The notes: generated by a model from the letters alone, not told the origin. A stretch of DNA of 64,000 nucleotides from Sphingomonas colocasiae (GCF_019880585.1 NZ_JAINVV010000004.1:1-64000), one strand, 5' to 3'. Counted from the stretch's first letter, positions 17,674 through 26,944 are shown. Translations and numbers: made by a program.

Positions 17674-17785
17674 GCCACGGCTTTTGCGCGGCGACGGGTG
17701 GTCTGCCTGCGTCGGACGCCCTTCCGAATCGCGCGCCGAACATGATATCATGCCGGCGAGCGCGGGGGTGTTCGAAGGAGGAACC

Positions 17786-17968
17786 ATGATCCTCGACAAT
17801 GAACGCGGCTATCTGGGCTGGCGCGCACGGATGGAGCGCATCCGTGCGCAACGCGCCCCTGATCCCGCCGGATATCGCGCGCATATCGAACTGGCGCGCA
17901 GCTATGAGCGCCGCCTGTCCGGTCTGACGATCGGCGACATCAGGAAACCGTCGCTGAGAAAGGCCTGA
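17786..17968 (+). CDS. Small hydrophilic protein, sphingomonad type
   Basis: This 60-residue basic helical protein has a textbook ribosome binding site (GGAGG, spacing 4-5). The middle (RIRAQRAPDPAGYRAHIELARSYERRL) resembles the pattern of the 54-residue protein at 431 (EAAERAEDPAVRLTH...HYARLI), suggesting one small family present in both the atypical left segment and the main chromosome. No catalytic or membrane feature is visible and the function is unknown. Confidence 0.65.
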   Translation: MILDNERGYLGWRARMERIRAQRAPDPAGYRAHIELARSYERRLSGLTIGDIRKPSLRKA

Positions 17969-17973
17969 GAGGC

Positions 17974-18045
17974 TGTTTGGAGATGTGCTGAAGCGCATAT
18001 TTCAAGGCCGGCGCGGCAATGCGCCATCGGCGCATTTTCCAAACA
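17974..18045. terminator. Inverted repeat between convergent genes
   Basis: TGTTTGGA (17974-17981) and TCCAAACA (18038-18045) form perfect 8-base arms around a GC-rich inner region. They lie between the stops of convergent genes at 17968 and 18058. This is a plausible bidirectional terminator, although the loop is long. Confidence 0.4.
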
Positions 18046-18057
18046 CACTCCGAGGCG

Positions 18058-18741
18058 TCAGGCGTCGGCCCAGCGGCGCAGCAGATTGTGGTAGACGCCG
18101 GTCAACTGGATGATCGCGCGATCGTCCTGGCCGCGATCCTGGGCGATGGTCTGGATCGCGGTGTCGAGTTCGAACATCGTCCGCCGCGCATCGGTGTCGC
18201 GGATCATCGACTGGATCCAGAAGAAGCTGGCGACGCGGCGGCCGCGCGTCACCGGTTCAACCCGGTGCAGGCTCGATGCCGGGTAGAGCAGCATATGGCC
18301 GGCGGGCAGCTTCACCGCCTGCGCGCCGAACTGGTCCTCCACGATCAGCTCGCCGCCGTCATAGGCATCGGGATCTTCCAGGAAGAGCGTGGCGGACAGG
18401 TCGCTGCGGATGCGGAAATCGCTGCCGCGCCGGATGCGGATCGCATTGTCGACATGCAGGTCGAACGCCTGGCCGCCCGAATAGGCGTTGAACAGCGGGG
18501 GAAAGATCTTGAGCGGCAGCGCCGCCGCGATGAACACAGGAGACCGGCCGAGCGCGTCGAGGATCAGCGCGCCCGCCTGCTTCGCGGCGGCGCTGTCCTC
18601 CGGCAATTGCATGTTGCGCTTGGCCAGCGCCGATTGATGGCCGGACGTGGCGTTGCCGTCGATCCAGTCCGCGGCGTCGATCAGGCCGCGCACTTCGGCG
18701 AGGGCGGCCGCATCGAGAATCTCGGGGATCGCGATCATCAT
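18058..18741 (-). CDS. Fe(II)/2-oxoglutarate hydroxylase, PiuC/YbiX type
   Basis: This 227-residue protein has the PKHD-type hydroxylase fold. The iron ligands are in FDLHVDNAI (H and D, about residues 96-98) and SLHRVEPV (H, about 157), and the 2-oxoglutarate Arg is in the following GRRVASFF. Bacterial members (PiuC, YbiX) are usually iron-repressed and encoded next to TonB siderophore receptors. Here the neighbour is a Rieske oxygenase instead, and no receptor is adjacent. The protein should be cytoplasmic; its substrate is unknown for the family. A second ATG one codon in is equally possible. Confidence 0.85.
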   Translation of the reverse strand: MMIAIPEILDAAALAEVRGLIDAADWIDGNATSGHQSALAKRNMQLPEDSAAAKQAGALILDALGRSPVFIAAALPLKIFPPLFNAYSGGQAFDLHVDNAIRIRRGSDFRIRSDLSATLFLEDPDAYDGGELIVEDQFGAQAVKLPAGHMLLYPASSLHRVEPVTRGRRVASFFWIQSMIRDTDARRTMFELDTAIQTIAQDRGQDDRAIIQLTGVYHNLLRRWADA

Positions 18742-18824
18742 GATGCCTTCGCGCTATTGCCAAGGCGTGCAATCGTCAATGCTATTGCGATGCGTTCTTA
18801 GAAATGATCGGGCCTCCCGCGCGA

Positions 18825-19973
18825 TCACACGGCGCTGCTCAACCTGTCCGCCAGATATCGCGCGAACCGGTGCGTTCCCGTCTCGAGCGGTGAAAGCGGC
18901 GCCTGCTGCCCATATCCGCTGGCCGCGCCGCGCTGGACCGCTTCGGTCCTCAACCGGTCCTCTTCGTTGAAGGTGGCCGCGAGATCGAGAAAGTAGAAGC
19001 GGGGATCGGTCGGATCGATCGCCGCCGGATCGATCGAAAACGGGCCGCATAGTCCGTGATCGATGCGCACCTCGCTGGCGGAGATCGGCTGCATCGCGAT
19101 CCACCAGACCCAGTCCGACGCGACGGAGAAGACCAGCCCGGGAAAGACCCCGCCGACAATGGCGGTCCGCCGTTCATGGTCGGTGAGATATGGTTGGGGC
19201 GTGGCGATCGCCGGATCGGCCGGCGGCGGCGCATAACCATCGGCAAGCCCCGCGAGATAGTGGAAATAGTCGATCGGGCCCGGCTGCATCCGAACCCGGC
19301 TGACCGGCGAAACCGGCGCCAGCGTTCGCGGATGGGTCGCGCTCAGATGATAGGCCTCCAGCCCGTTCTCGACGAGGATTTTCCAGTTGCATCGCCAGAC
19401 CAGCGTTTCGCGGCGCAACGAGCGCATTGCGCCGACACCATAGGCCGCGATCGCGCTGTCCAGGCCGGCGAGGCGAGGTTGGAGGGGGGCGGGCGAGTCC
19501 GCGAGGCTGAGGAAGATGAAGCCGTTCCACAGCGTCACCGCCACCGGCCGCAGCGCGATCGACGCCGGGTCGAAACCATCGCCCATGCGTGGGGCATTGA
19601 GCAGTCGCCCGTCGATGCCATAGCTCCATGCATGATAGGGGCAGGTGATCGCGCGAACGCAGCCCGCGCCTTCGATCAGGATCGAAGCCCGATGCGCGCA
19701 CACGTTCAGGAAAGCCGCGATTGATGTATCCTTCTGGCGAACCACGACGACCGGGGCGCCGTTGACCTCGGTCGTGAAATAGCCGCCGGTGTCCGCGATC
19801 TCGTCGTCGCGGCCGACGCAGATCCATTCGCGCGCGAAGATGTGCGTGCGTTCGCGTTCGAGGAGCGCCTGGCTGGCATAGGCCGATGGCGGCAGCGTCG
19901 TCGCGCGCGATTCCGGCGCTGCTGCAAGCGCGCCGATCTGATCGAGAATGGTCGAAAGCTGGGGAGTGGACAT
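18825..19973 (-). CDS. Rieske non-heme iron oxygenase, alpha subunit
   Basis: This 382-residue terminal oxygenase has Rieske ligands C92-x-H94 and C111-x2-H114 (CAHRAS...CPYHAW) and mononuclear iron ligands H209 and H214 in NGLEAYHLSATH. The usual bridging Asp between the two centres is replaced by Glu (E206). That is the arrangement known from carnitine monooxygenase CntA and its relatives rather than from arene dioxygenases. It would hydroxylate an organic substrate using electrons from a separate reductase. It is co-directional with the exporter gene upstream (29 bases apart), and a PiuC-type hydroxylase follows. No dedicated reductase is adjacent; one is encoded at 30773. Confidence 0.88.
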   Translation of the reverse strand: MSTPQLSTILDQIGALAAAPESRATTLPPSAYASQALLERERTHIFAREWICVGRDDEIADTGGYFTTEVNGAPVVVVRQKDTSIAAFLNVCAHRASILIEGAGCVRAITCPYHAWSYGIDGRLLNAPRMGDGFDPASIALRPVAVTLWNGFIFLSLADSPAPLQPRLAGLDSAIAAYGVGAMRSLRRETLVWRCNWKILVENGLEAYHLSATHPRTLAPVSPVSRVRMQPGPIDYFHYLAGLADGYAPPPADPAIATPQPYLTDHERRTAIVGGVFPGLVFSVASDWVWWIAMQPISASEVRIDHGLCGPFSIDPAAIDPTDPRFYFLDLAATFNEEDRLRTEAVQRGAASGYGQQAPLSPLETGTHRFARYLADRLSSAV

Positions 19974-20001
19974 AAGCGCTCCGGATGTGAGGAGGGTGCG
20001 A

Positions 20002-20928
20002 TCAACTGCTCGGGTTCGCCGACTGCGCACGGACGATCAGCGCCAGCGCGGCCAGCGTCATCGCCAGCGCGAGGAGATGGAGGTGCGTCACGGTCGCGCC
20101 CAGCCAGCACGCGGCGAAACCGGCGCCGAACAGCGGCTGGAGCGCGAGGGCGAAGGCCGTCCGGGTGGCGCCGTTGACGATCAGGCTGCGATTCCAGGCG
20201 AGATAGGCGAGGATATAGGCGCCGATCCCGAGGTAGAGCATCGCCGCCCAATGCCGGGCGATCGCGTCGATCGCGCCGAATCCGCCGGTCAGCGCCGCGA
20301 ACGGCAGCAGCGAGATCAATCCGCCGAGGATCGCGATCGTCATGAAACTGAGCGGCGAACAGCGCCATCGCCGCAAGCGGCTGCCGATGGTGTAGATCGT
20401 CATCAGCAGGTTCGCGGCGAGGATCAGCAGCTCGCCGCGTCCGATGCCGCCGCCGCTGCCCCGGTCCACCAGCATCGCGCCCGCCGCCAGCGTCAGCAGG
20501 CATGCAATCGCGACCGGTCGCCAGGGCAGTTCGCGCAGGATCAGCCAGGCGGCCGCGGCCACCATCATCGGTAATGTCGCGGTCAGGATCGCGACGCTCA
20601 CCGGTTGCGCGGTCGTGAGTCCCTCGAACCAGAGATATTGGAACCAGGTGGTGCCGCAGGCGCCGAGCAGCGCGATCCAAGGTGCCTCGCCGCGCAGCGC
20701 CGCGCGATCGGCCAACAGATCGCGCCCTGCCAAGGGCAGCAGCGCTCCTAGCGCCACCGCCCAGCTCCACAGCGTCAGCGGAAGTGCCGGCACATCTGCG
20801 AACAATGCGCTGCCCACCACGATCAGGCTGGCCCAGATCAGTGGCGGCAGCACCAGCAGCGCGATGCTGAAAAGCTGGCCGCCGCCGCCTTGCTGGCGGG
20901 CAACGCCGCTACTCAATCGATCCGTCAC
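20002..20928 (-). CDS. DMT-superfamily (EamA) membrane exporter
   Basis: This 308-residue protein has ten predicted membrane segments in two EamA repeats (about 20-150 and 165-300). Typical pieces are PLIWASLIVVG in TM1, TTAQPVSVAILTATLPMMVA in TM4 and LALQPLFGAGFAACWLG in TM9. The family exports amino acids, nucleosides and other metabolites. It sits upstream of the minus-strand Rieske oxygenase and divergent from the aromatic-oxygenase operon. It may export an intermediate or a toxic product of that pathway; this is inference from position only. Confidence 0.85.
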   Translation of the reverse strand: MTDRLSSGVARQQGGGGQLFSIALLVLPPLIWASLIVVGSALFADVPALPLTLWSWAVALGALLPLAGRDLLADRAALRGEAPWIALLGACGTTWFQYLWFEGLTTAQPVSVAILTATLPMMVAAAAWLILRELPWRPVAIACLLTLAAGAMLVDRGSGGGIGRGELLILAANLLMTIYTIGSRLRRWRCSPLSFMTIAILGGLISLLPFAALTGGFGAIDAIARHWAAMLYLGIGAYILAYLAWNRSLIVNGATRTAFALALQPLFGAGFAACWLGATVTHLHLLALAMTLAALALIVRAQSANPSS

Positions 20929-20972
20929 GGTATCCCCTCTTGCATCGACGTAACATTTCTGTATCAGGAGAA

Positions 20973-20983
20973 TCGTCCTACGA
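20973..20983 (+). promoter_or_regulatory. FadR-type GntR operator before the oxygenase operon
   Basis: TCGTCCTACGA fits the FadR-subfamily consensus TNGTNNNACNA. It lies 20 bases before the ATG of the oxygenase at 21003, in the divergent region with the EamA gene. The 11 bases AATCGTCCTAC recur at 28374-28384 before the TonB receptor gene. The likely binder is the GntR/FCD protein at 33315, acting as a repressor lifted by a pathway intermediate. Confidence 0.55.
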
Positions 20984-21002
20984 AAAGAGTGATCAGGTGG
21001 TG

Positions 21003-22253
21003 ATGAACAGTTCGTTTGAGTGGCCGAGCGCCGATTTCACGCGGGTTCCCTATCGCGTCTTCCGCGACGAGAAGGTGCATGCGCGCGAAGCCGAGCGCCT
21101 CTTCAAGGGGCCGTTCTGGAGCTATCTCTGCCTCGACATCGAACTGCCGGCCGCGGGCGACTATGTGATGTCCTATGTCGGCGAGACGCAGGTCTTCGTG
21201 ACGCGGACCGAGGAGGGCGGGGTCGCCGCCTTCGTCAACAGTTGCGCGCATCGCGGCGCGCAACTGGTACGCAACCTGCGCGGCAACAGCCTGTCGCACA
21301 CCTGCGCCTATCACCAATGGTGCTTCGATCTGGAGGGGCGGCTGATCGGCGTGCCGCAGCAACGCGGCGTGAAGGGCAAGGGCGGCATGGGCCCGGAATT
21401 CGATCGCGATCGCCACGGGCTCAAGCGCCTGCGCGTAGACAGCTACAAGGGGCTGTGGTTCGGCACCTTCTCCGACGATGTCGCGCCGCTCGCCGACTAT
21501 ATCGGCCCGCGCATCACGCCTGAGATCGACCGGATCTTCGACCGGCCGATCAAGATACTCGGCTATTATCGCCAGCGCATCCCGGCCAATTGGAAACTCT
21601 ATCTGGAGAATGTGAAGGACCCCTATCACGCGGGGCTCCTCCATCTCTTTCACGTGACCTTCGGCATCTATCGGCCGACCATGTCCGGTCGCGTCTTCAT
21701 GGACGAGACCAACGGCCACAGCGTGCTGCGGACCGCCGATATCGGGGAGCGGCAGTCCGATGTGAACGAGGCGTATAGCGGGATCGACAAATATCGCGCC
21801 GATTATCGCCTGGCCGACGCATCGATGTTCGACGTCGCGCCCGACTATGACGACCGGGTAACCAACATGATCATGACGATCTTCCCCAATCTGATGCTGG
21901 GGCAGGTCGCCAACACCTTCCAGGTCCGCCACGTTCGCCCCAAGGGGCTGAAGGAATTCGAACTCTACTGGACCTATTTCGGCTTCGCCGACGAGGATGA
22001 GACCGCCACCGAAGGCAAGTTGCGCCAGTCCAATTTCGTCGGACCGGCCGGCTATATCTCGCTGGAGGACGGTGAGGCTGGGCGCCTCGTCCAGATCGGC
22101 ACCGACCGCCGGAGCGACGAGGATTGCTCGATCGTCGAGATGGGCGGGCGCGGCGAGATCGGTGACGCGGATACGCTGGCGACCGAAGTCGCATTGCGCG
22201 GTTTCTGGAAACGCTATGTCGGGGCGATGGGATGGGACGTCGCGCCATGCTGA
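21003..22253 (+). CDS. Ring-hydroxylating oxygenase large subunit (anthranilate/salicylate type)
   Basis: This 416-residue Rieske oxygenase has C81-x-H83 and C101-x2-H104 (CAHRGAQ...CAYHQW), with D206, H209 and H214 in ENVKDPYHAGLLHLFH. This DPYHA block is characteristic of the large subunits of anthranilate 1,2-dioxygenase (AndAc), salicylate 5-hydroxylase (NagG) and terephthalate dioxygenase. A matching small subunit follows with a 7-base overlap. Electrons would come from the ferredoxin (28042) and reductase (30773). In a car-like pathway it would oxidise the aminobenzoate released by hydrolysis; the true substrate is unproven. The ATG at 21003 was chosen because the upstream extension has no homology-like content. 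Confidence 0.9.
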   Translation: MNSSFEWPSADFTRVPYRVFRDEKVHAREAERLFKGPFWSYLCLDIELPAAGDYVMSYVGETQVFVTRTEEGGVAAFVNSCAHRGAQLVRNLRGNSLSHTCAYHQWCFDLEGRLIGVPQQRGVKGKGGMGPEFDRDRHGLKRLRVDSYKGLWFGTFSDDVAPLADYIGPRITPEIDRIFDRPIKILGYYRQRIPANWKLYLENVKDPYHAGLLHLFHVTFGIYRPTMSGRVFMDETNGHSVLRTADIGERQSDVNEAYSGIDKYRADYRLADASMFDVAPDYDDRVTNMIMTIFPNLMLGQVANTFQVRHVRPKGLKEFELYWTYFGFADEDETATEGKLRQSNFVGPAGYISLEDGEAGRLVQIGTDRRSDEDCSIVEMGGRGEIGDADTLATEVALRGFWKRYVGAMGWDVAPC

Positions 22254-22732
22254 ACCCGCTCCCCACGCCATTCGATCGCGAAGCGGTGCTGGCGCTGCTC
22301 GCCGAACATTCGCTGTGCCTTGACGAGGGACGGATCGACCAATGGCCCGATCTGTTCGTCGACGACGGCATCTACCGCGTGCTCTCCCGCGAGAATGTCG
22401 AACTCGGCCTGCCGGCGCCGCTGGTCTATTATTACAGCCGGGGGATGATGCGCGATCGCGTCACCGCGCTGCGCGACGCCCTGACGTTCGAGCCGGTCTA
22501 TACCCGCCACATGATCTCGGACATCCGCCTGTCCGCCGATGGCGCGGGCCAGGTGGAGGCGCGGTCGAATTTCGCGATCTACCAGACGACGGAGGAAGGC
22601 GTGACGCGCCTGTTCGCCGTTGGCGGCTATCGCGACGTGATCACGGCGACGCCGGACGGACCGCGCTTTCGCGAGCGCTGCGCGATCGTCGATACCTTCG
22701 GTGTCCAGAATCTGATCGCGTTGCCGCTATGA
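22247..22732 (+). CDS. Ring-hydroxylating oxygenase small subunit
   Basis: This 161-residue protein has the NTF2-like fold of oxygenase beta subunits: an N-terminal helix (REAVLALLAEHSLCLDEG), the WPDLFVDDGIYRVLSREN block, YYYSRGMMRDRVTAL, TRHMISDIRL and a C-terminal FRERCAIVDTFGV strand. Beta subunits stabilise the alpha3beta3 hexamer. It overlaps the large-subunit gene by 7 bases, and its TGA overlaps the next ATG (ATGA). An in-frame ATG at 22232 is also possible. Confidence 0.9.
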   Translation: MLNPLPTPFDREAVLALLAEHSLCLDEGRIDQWPDLFVDDGIYRVLSRENVELGLPAPLVYYYSRGMMRDRVTALRDALTFEPVYTRHMISDIRLSADGAGQVEARSNFAIYQTTEEGVTRLFAVGGYRDVITATPDGPRFRERCAIVDTFGVQNLIALPL

Positions 22733-23574
22733 CGGCCGCGAACCCCTTCACCAGTCTCGAGCGCCGCCTGCTGCGGTTCGAGGATATGGCCGTCAATGCG
22801 TGGGAAGGTGGTTCCGGTCCCTCACTGCTGATGCTGCACGGGTCCGGACCCGGCGCGTCGAGCGTCGGCAACTGGCGGCCGGTGCTTGACCGGCTGACGG
22901 CGCATTTCCGTGTTCTCGCGATCGATCTGATCGGCTTCGGGGAATCGGGGCGCAGGCCCGCGCCGCCGTTCTTCGACACCGATTTGTGGCTGCGCCAGGC
23001 GCAATGGGCGCTCGCCTTGCTGCCGGGCGAGGCGGTGGGGGTGATCGGCCATTCGCTGTCCGGCGCGCTGGCGTTGCGCCTCGCGGCGCGTGACGGGCGC
23101 GTCGCCGGGGTTCTGGCGACGGGCACGATGGGTGGCGACATGCCGGTCAACCCACATCTCGATCATGTGTGGCGATGCCCGCGTTCGCGCGACGCCATGC
23201 GCGCGGCGGGGCGAACATTGATCGCGGACGAGCGCCTGATCACCGACACCTATCTCGATCAGCGCATGGCCGTCATCGGCGCGCCCGGATATGCCGATTA
23301 TTTCGACGCGATGTTCGCCGGTCCGTTCGATCGCTTCATCGCCGCGGCGCGCGTCACGGATGCGGATCTCGCCCGGATCGCGGTTCCGGTCATGATGCTG
23401 CACGGCCTTCAGGATCGCGCCTTCCCGGCCGAACCCAACACGCTGGCATTATTGCCCAGGCTCGCGCGCGGCGATGCGCTGCTGTTGTCGAACTGCAGTC
23501 ATTCGGTCGCGATGGAGCGGCCCGACGCGCTGGTCGCGGCCGCCATCGGCCTCTTCGGAAAGGACGGACTATGA
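22729..23574 (+). CDS. Alpha/beta-hydrolase, meta-cleavage hydrolase type
   Basis: This 281-residue alpha/beta-hydrolase has an oxyanion strand LLMLHGSGPGASS (33-45), nucleophile S109 in GHSLSG, an acid in LHGLQDRAFP and a catalytic His in CSHSVAMERP. The HGSGPGASS motif is typical of C-C bond hydrolases that split ring-fission products (BphD, TodF, CarC type). It is translationally coupled to the genes on both sides (ATGA overlaps). A second hydrolase of the same class lies at 26125, so the operon can handle two ring-cleavage products or one of the two has another ester or amide substrate. Confidence 0.88.
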   Translation: MTAANPFTSLERRLLRFEDMAVNAWEGGSGPSLLMLHGSGPGASSVGNWRPVLDRLTAHFRVLAIDLIGFGESGRRPAPPFFDTDLWLRQAQWALALLPGEAVGVIGHSLSGALALRLAARDGRVAGVLATGTMGGDMPVNPHLDHVWRCPRSRDAMRAAGRTLIADERLITDTYLDQRMAVIGAPGYADYFDAMFAGPFDRFIAAARVTDADLARIAVPVMMLHGLQDRAFPAEPNTLALLPRLARGDALLLSNCSHSVAMERPDALVAAAIGLFGKDGL

Positions 23575-24917
23575 CGCTCACACTGATCCGGTGCGGAACG
23601 CTTTACGCGGGGGGAGAGGCGGCGCCCGCGTCCCGTCAGTCGCTGCTGATGGACAATGGGCGGGTGATCTGGACGGGGCCGCGCGATCAGGAACCGACGG
23701 TGGAGGACGCATCGATCATCGACCATGACGACGCGTTCGTCATGCCCGGCCTGATCGACGTCCATGTCCATCTTTCCTATGGCGAGGCACGGACGGAGGA
23801 GGATATCGATCTGTTCGCCAGCCTCGAGTTCCGCGCGCTTCGCGGCATGGAGGCGGCGCAGCGCATCCAGCGCGCCGGCTATACCTCGATATGCGATCCC
23901 ACCACGTCGGGGCGTGTCAGCCTCGCGATCCGCGACGCCGTCGATGCGCGGCTGTTCGGTGGTCCGCGCGTCACCACGTCCGGGCGCAACATCAGCACCC
24001 GGCAAGGGCTGGTCGACTGGTATCCGACCTGGATCGGCGTGCCCGAAACCTCGATCGGCCAGATCGTCCGCACCATCGACGAGGGGATCGACGCGATCCG
24101 CGCGCAGGTGAAGGACGGCGTCGATTTCATCAAGCTCGCGATGGACGGGGATTCGATGAATCCCTCCTCGGTCAAACTCGCCTGCGCGTTCCGTCAGCAG
24201 GAAGTGGATGCGCTTGTCGAGGAAGCGCATCGCCTGGGCCGCAAGGTCGTCGTCCATGCGCGCGGATCGGAAGGCGTGCTCCACGCCGCGCGCGCGGGCG
24301 TCGATCTGATCTTCCACGCATCCTATATGGATGACGAGGCGCTGGACGCGGTGGTCAGGAGCGGTGCGGCGATCTGTCCGACGCTCAGCCTGCTCGTCAA
24401 CAATATCGAGTTCACCCAACCGACCGATCCGAGCCATCCCGCGCTGGTCGATGCCCATAAGCGCGAACTCGAAGCCGCCTCGCGCAACCTGGAAAAGGCC
24501 CGGAAAGCGGGCGTGCGCTTCCTGGTCGGCAGCGAAGCGGGCTTCGCCGTGACGCCCTATGGCGAATGGCATGCGCGCGAACTGCAGAACCATGTCGATT
24601 ATATCGGTTTTTCCAATGCCGAAGTGCTGGCCCAGGCGACGACGAACAACGCCTGGTTCACGCGAGACGGCGGCGATGTCGGGCGGATCGGCGCCGGCAG
24701 CCATGCCGATCTGCTGGTCGTGCGGCGCGATCCGTTCGCGGACTTCGGCGCGCTGCTCGATCGGTCGAATATCGTGGCCGTCTATCAGGGCGGCGAAGCC
24801 GTGGACCTGGCGCCCAATGCCGCGCGGAAACGGCTGCCGACCGAATTTTCCTACGCCATGTGGAACGAAGTCTACACGCGTGACACTCTCGCGGCGCGCG
24901 CCCGCGTCGCCGCATAA
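23571..24917 (+). CDS. Metal-dependent amidohydrolase
   Basis: This 448-residue TIM-barrel amidohydrolase resembles the imidazolonepropionase/prolidase-like branch. Metal ligands are visible in PGLIDVHVHLS (HxH), a candidate carboxylated Lys in FIKLAMDG, then VVHARG and LIFHASY histidines, and an acidic residue in GSEAGF. A C-terminal strand (GSHADLLVVRRDPF) completes the outer beta sandwich. It would hydrolyse a C-N bond in an amide, lactam or cyclic imide in the cytoplasm. Coupled to the hydrolase before it and 23 bases from the car-like oxygenase, it suggests a nitrogen-containing substrate. No homologous step exists in the described carbazole route. Confidence 0.85.
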   Translation: MTLTLIRCGTLYAGGEAAPASRQSLLMDNGRVIWTGPRDQEPTVEDASIIDHDDAFVMPGLIDVHVHLSYGEARTEEDIDLFASLEFRALRGMEAAQRIQRAGYTSICDPTTSGRVSLAIRDAVDARLFGGPRVTTSGRNISTRQGLVDWYPTWIGVPETSIGQIVRTIDEGIDAIRAQVKDGVDFIKLAMDGDSMNPSSVKLACAFRQQEVDALVEEAHRLGRKVVVHARGSEGVLHAARAGVDLIFHASYMDDEALDAVVRSGAAICPTLSLLVNNIEFTQPTDPSHPALVDAHKRELEAASRNLEKARKAGVRFLVGSEAGFAVTPYGEWHARELQNHVDYIGFSNAEVLAQATTNNAWFTRDGGDVGRIGAGSHADLLVVRRDPFADFGALLDRSNIVAVYQGGEAVDLAPNAARKRLPTEFSYAMWNEVYTRDTLAARARVAA

Positions 24918-24940
24918 ACAAAAGAGGATGGGACAGGATC

Positions 24941-26119
24941 ATGCTGCACAGCGCTGACGAACTGGTCGACCCCGCGATTCTCGACAAGGTGCGCGGGTGG
25001 CGCGACTATGTCGAGGCGAAGCTGGGCTTCCGCAACCACTGGTATCCGATCCTGCTGTCGAGCGAGGTGGAGGAGGGGCGCCCCGTCACGGCGATGCTGT
25101 GCGGGGAGAATCTGCTGCTCAACCGGATCGACGGCGAGGTTTTCTGCATCCGCGATCGCTGCCTGCATCGCGGCGTGAAATTCTCCAGAAAGCCGGAATG
25201 CCATACCAAGGCGACGATCACCTGCTGGTATCACGGCTATACCTATCGCTGGTCCGACGGCCGGCTGACCGATGTGATCGCGGCCCCCGATACGCGGATC
25301 GTCGACGGCAATCGCGGCGTGCGCGCTTATCCGGTGCGCGAAGCCAAGGGCCTTGTCTTCGTGTTCATGGGCGATCGGGAAGGCAACGTCCCGCCGCTTG
25401 CCGACGACGTCCCGCCCGGCTTCCTCGACGACGATAATTTCGTCATCGCGCGGCATCAGGTGGTGGCATCCAACTGGCGGCACGGCGTCGAGAACGGCTT
25501 CGACACCACGCATATCTATATCCATCGCGAATCCAGGCTGATCCAGGAAGGCAACATGGTCCTGCCGCTCGGCTTCGCGCCGTCGCAGACCAAGAGCTTC
25601 GAGATATCCGATCCGGAGGACGGCCCGGTCGGCGTGATCGAAACCTACGGCCCGCACGTCGTCCCGGCATTCGAAGGCCGGGTGGAGGGCGAGACCGTGT
25701 TGACGGTGCCGTCCGACATCACGGGCAAGAATCTGGTGCCGAGCACGATCTCGATGTGGATGCCGTGCGCGCTCAAGGTCGATCCCTGGCCGTCGCCGAC
25801 GACGACCCAGTTCGAATTCTACGTGCCGATCGACGACACGCGCCATCTGTATGTCCAGACGCTCGGCACCCGGGCCACGACGCCGGAGGAGGAGCGCGCC
25901 TTTACCCGCGAATTCAACAATCGCTGGGCCTATTATGCGCTGGAGGAGTTCAACGGCCCCGACATCTGGGCGCGCGAGGCGGCCGAGGAGGGCTATGCCG
26001 ACGACCGGCAATGGATCGATGAGGCCCTGTTCGAAGCCGATGAGAATATCGTCGCGTTCCGCCGACTGGCCGCCAGACGCAATCGCGGCGTGCAGCGCCC
26101 CGCCGACATAAGGAACTGA
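24941..26119 (+). CDS. Carbazole-dioxygenase-type Rieske oxygenase
   Basis: This 392-residue homotrimer-type terminal oxygenase has Rieske ligands C74-x-H76 and C95-x2-H98 (CLHRGV...CWYHGY). The catalytic iron site is in VENGFDTTHIYIH (bridging D188, H191, H195). The ENGFD--HI-IH pattern and the size match carbazole 1,9a-dioxygenase (CarAa), an alpha-only enzyme without a beta subunit, and the next genes are CarC-, CarBa-, CarBb- and CarAc-like. It should perform angular or lateral dihydroxylation of a fused N-heteroaromatic. The substrate is not proven, because CarAa relatives include other monooxygenases. Confidence 0.85.
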   Translation: MLHSADELVDPAILDKVRGWRDYVEAKLGFRNHWYPILLSSEVEEGRPVTAMLCGENLLLNRIDGEVFCIRDRCLHRGVKFSRKPECHTKATITCWYHGYTYRWSDGRLTDVIAAPDTRIVDGNRGVRAYPVREAKGLVFVFMGDREGNVPPLADDVPPGFLDDDNFVIARHQVVASNWRHGVENGFDTTHIYIHRESRLIQEGNMVLPLGFAPSQTKSFEISDPEDGPVGVIETYGPHVVPAFEGRVEGETVLTVPSDITGKNLVPSTISMWMPCALKVDPWPSPTTTQFEFYVPIDDTRHLYVQTLGTRATTPEEERAFTREFNNRWAYYALEEFNGPDIWAREAAEEGYADDRQWIDEALFEADENIVAFRRLAARRNRGVQRPADIRN

Positions 26120-26124
26120 CCGGA

Positions 26125-26943
26125 ATGATGATGTTTCAGCACAGGCATGTCGATGCCGGGGGGCTCGACACCCATTATCTCGAAGCTGGCGAAGGATCGC
26201 CGATCGTCCTGATCCATGGCGGCGGCGCGGGCGCCGATGCGGAAGGCAACTGGGCCAACCTGATCCCGATGCTCGCGGCCCATCATCGGGTGCTCGCGCC
26301 CGACATGGTGGGATTCGGCCGTTCGGCCAAGCCGGGCGGCGTGGATTACGAATATTCGCAGCCGGGGCGAGAAGCGCATATCATCGCATGGCTGGAGGCG
26401 CTCGATATCGGCCCGGCGATGCTTGTCGGCAATTCGATGGGCGGGCTCACCGCATTGGGCGTTTCGGTCGATCGGCCCGATCTGGTTTCCGGGTTGGTGC
26501 TGATGGGCAGCGCCGGCCTGCCGGTGCCGCCGTCGCCCCAGCTCCGCGCCATCATCGAATATGACTATAGCGCGGAAGGCATGGCGCGCATCGTGGACGC
26601 GCTGACCGGTCCTGATTTCAGGGCGCCAGACGGCATGGTCGACTATCGGCTGAACCTCTCGACAGAGCCGGACACCCGCCGCGCATATGATCGCATCGTG
26701 GCCTGGCAAAAGGCCAATCACGGACTGGAGATTCCCGAAGCGCGGATCGCGGCGGTGACGGTGCCGACATTGGTGATGGCGGGCAAGGACGATGGCGTGG
26801 TGCCGGTGGCCAATGCCTATCGCTTTCTCGACCTCATTCCCCAATCCTGGGGGGCGATCCTGCCGCGCTGCGGGCATTGGCCGATGATCGAGTTCCCGGA
26901 GATCTTCACCGGCCTGGTGCGGCGCTTCGCGGGGCAGGGCTGA
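26125..26943 (+). CDS. Meta-cleavage product hydrolase (CarC/BphD-like)
   Basis: This 272-residue alpha/beta-hydrolase has VLIHGGGAGADAEGNW (28-43), nucleophile S104 in GNSMGG, the acid in AGKDDGVVP and the His in CGHWPMIE. These are hallmarks of C-C hydrolases that cleave 2-hydroxy-6-oxo-hexa-2,4-dienoates. In the car route this step gives anthranilate plus 2-hydroxypenta-2,4-dienoate. It starts 5 bases after the oxygenase stop codon and ends 1 base before the LigA-like gene. Confidence 0.9.
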   Translation: MMMFQHRHVDAGGLDTHYLEAGEGSPIVLIHGGGAGADAEGNWANLIPMLAAHHRVLAPDMVGFGRSAKPGGVDYEYSQPGREAHIIAWLEALDIGPAMLVGNSMGGLTALGVSVDRPDLVSGLVLMGSAGLPVPPSPQLRAIIEYDYSAEGMARIVDALTGPDFRAPDGMVDYRLNLSTEPDTRRAYDRIVAWQKANHGLEIPEARIAAVTVPTLVMAGKDDGVVPVANAYRFLDLIPQSWGAILPRCGHWPMIEFPEIFTGLVRRFAGQG

Positions 26944-26944
26944 A

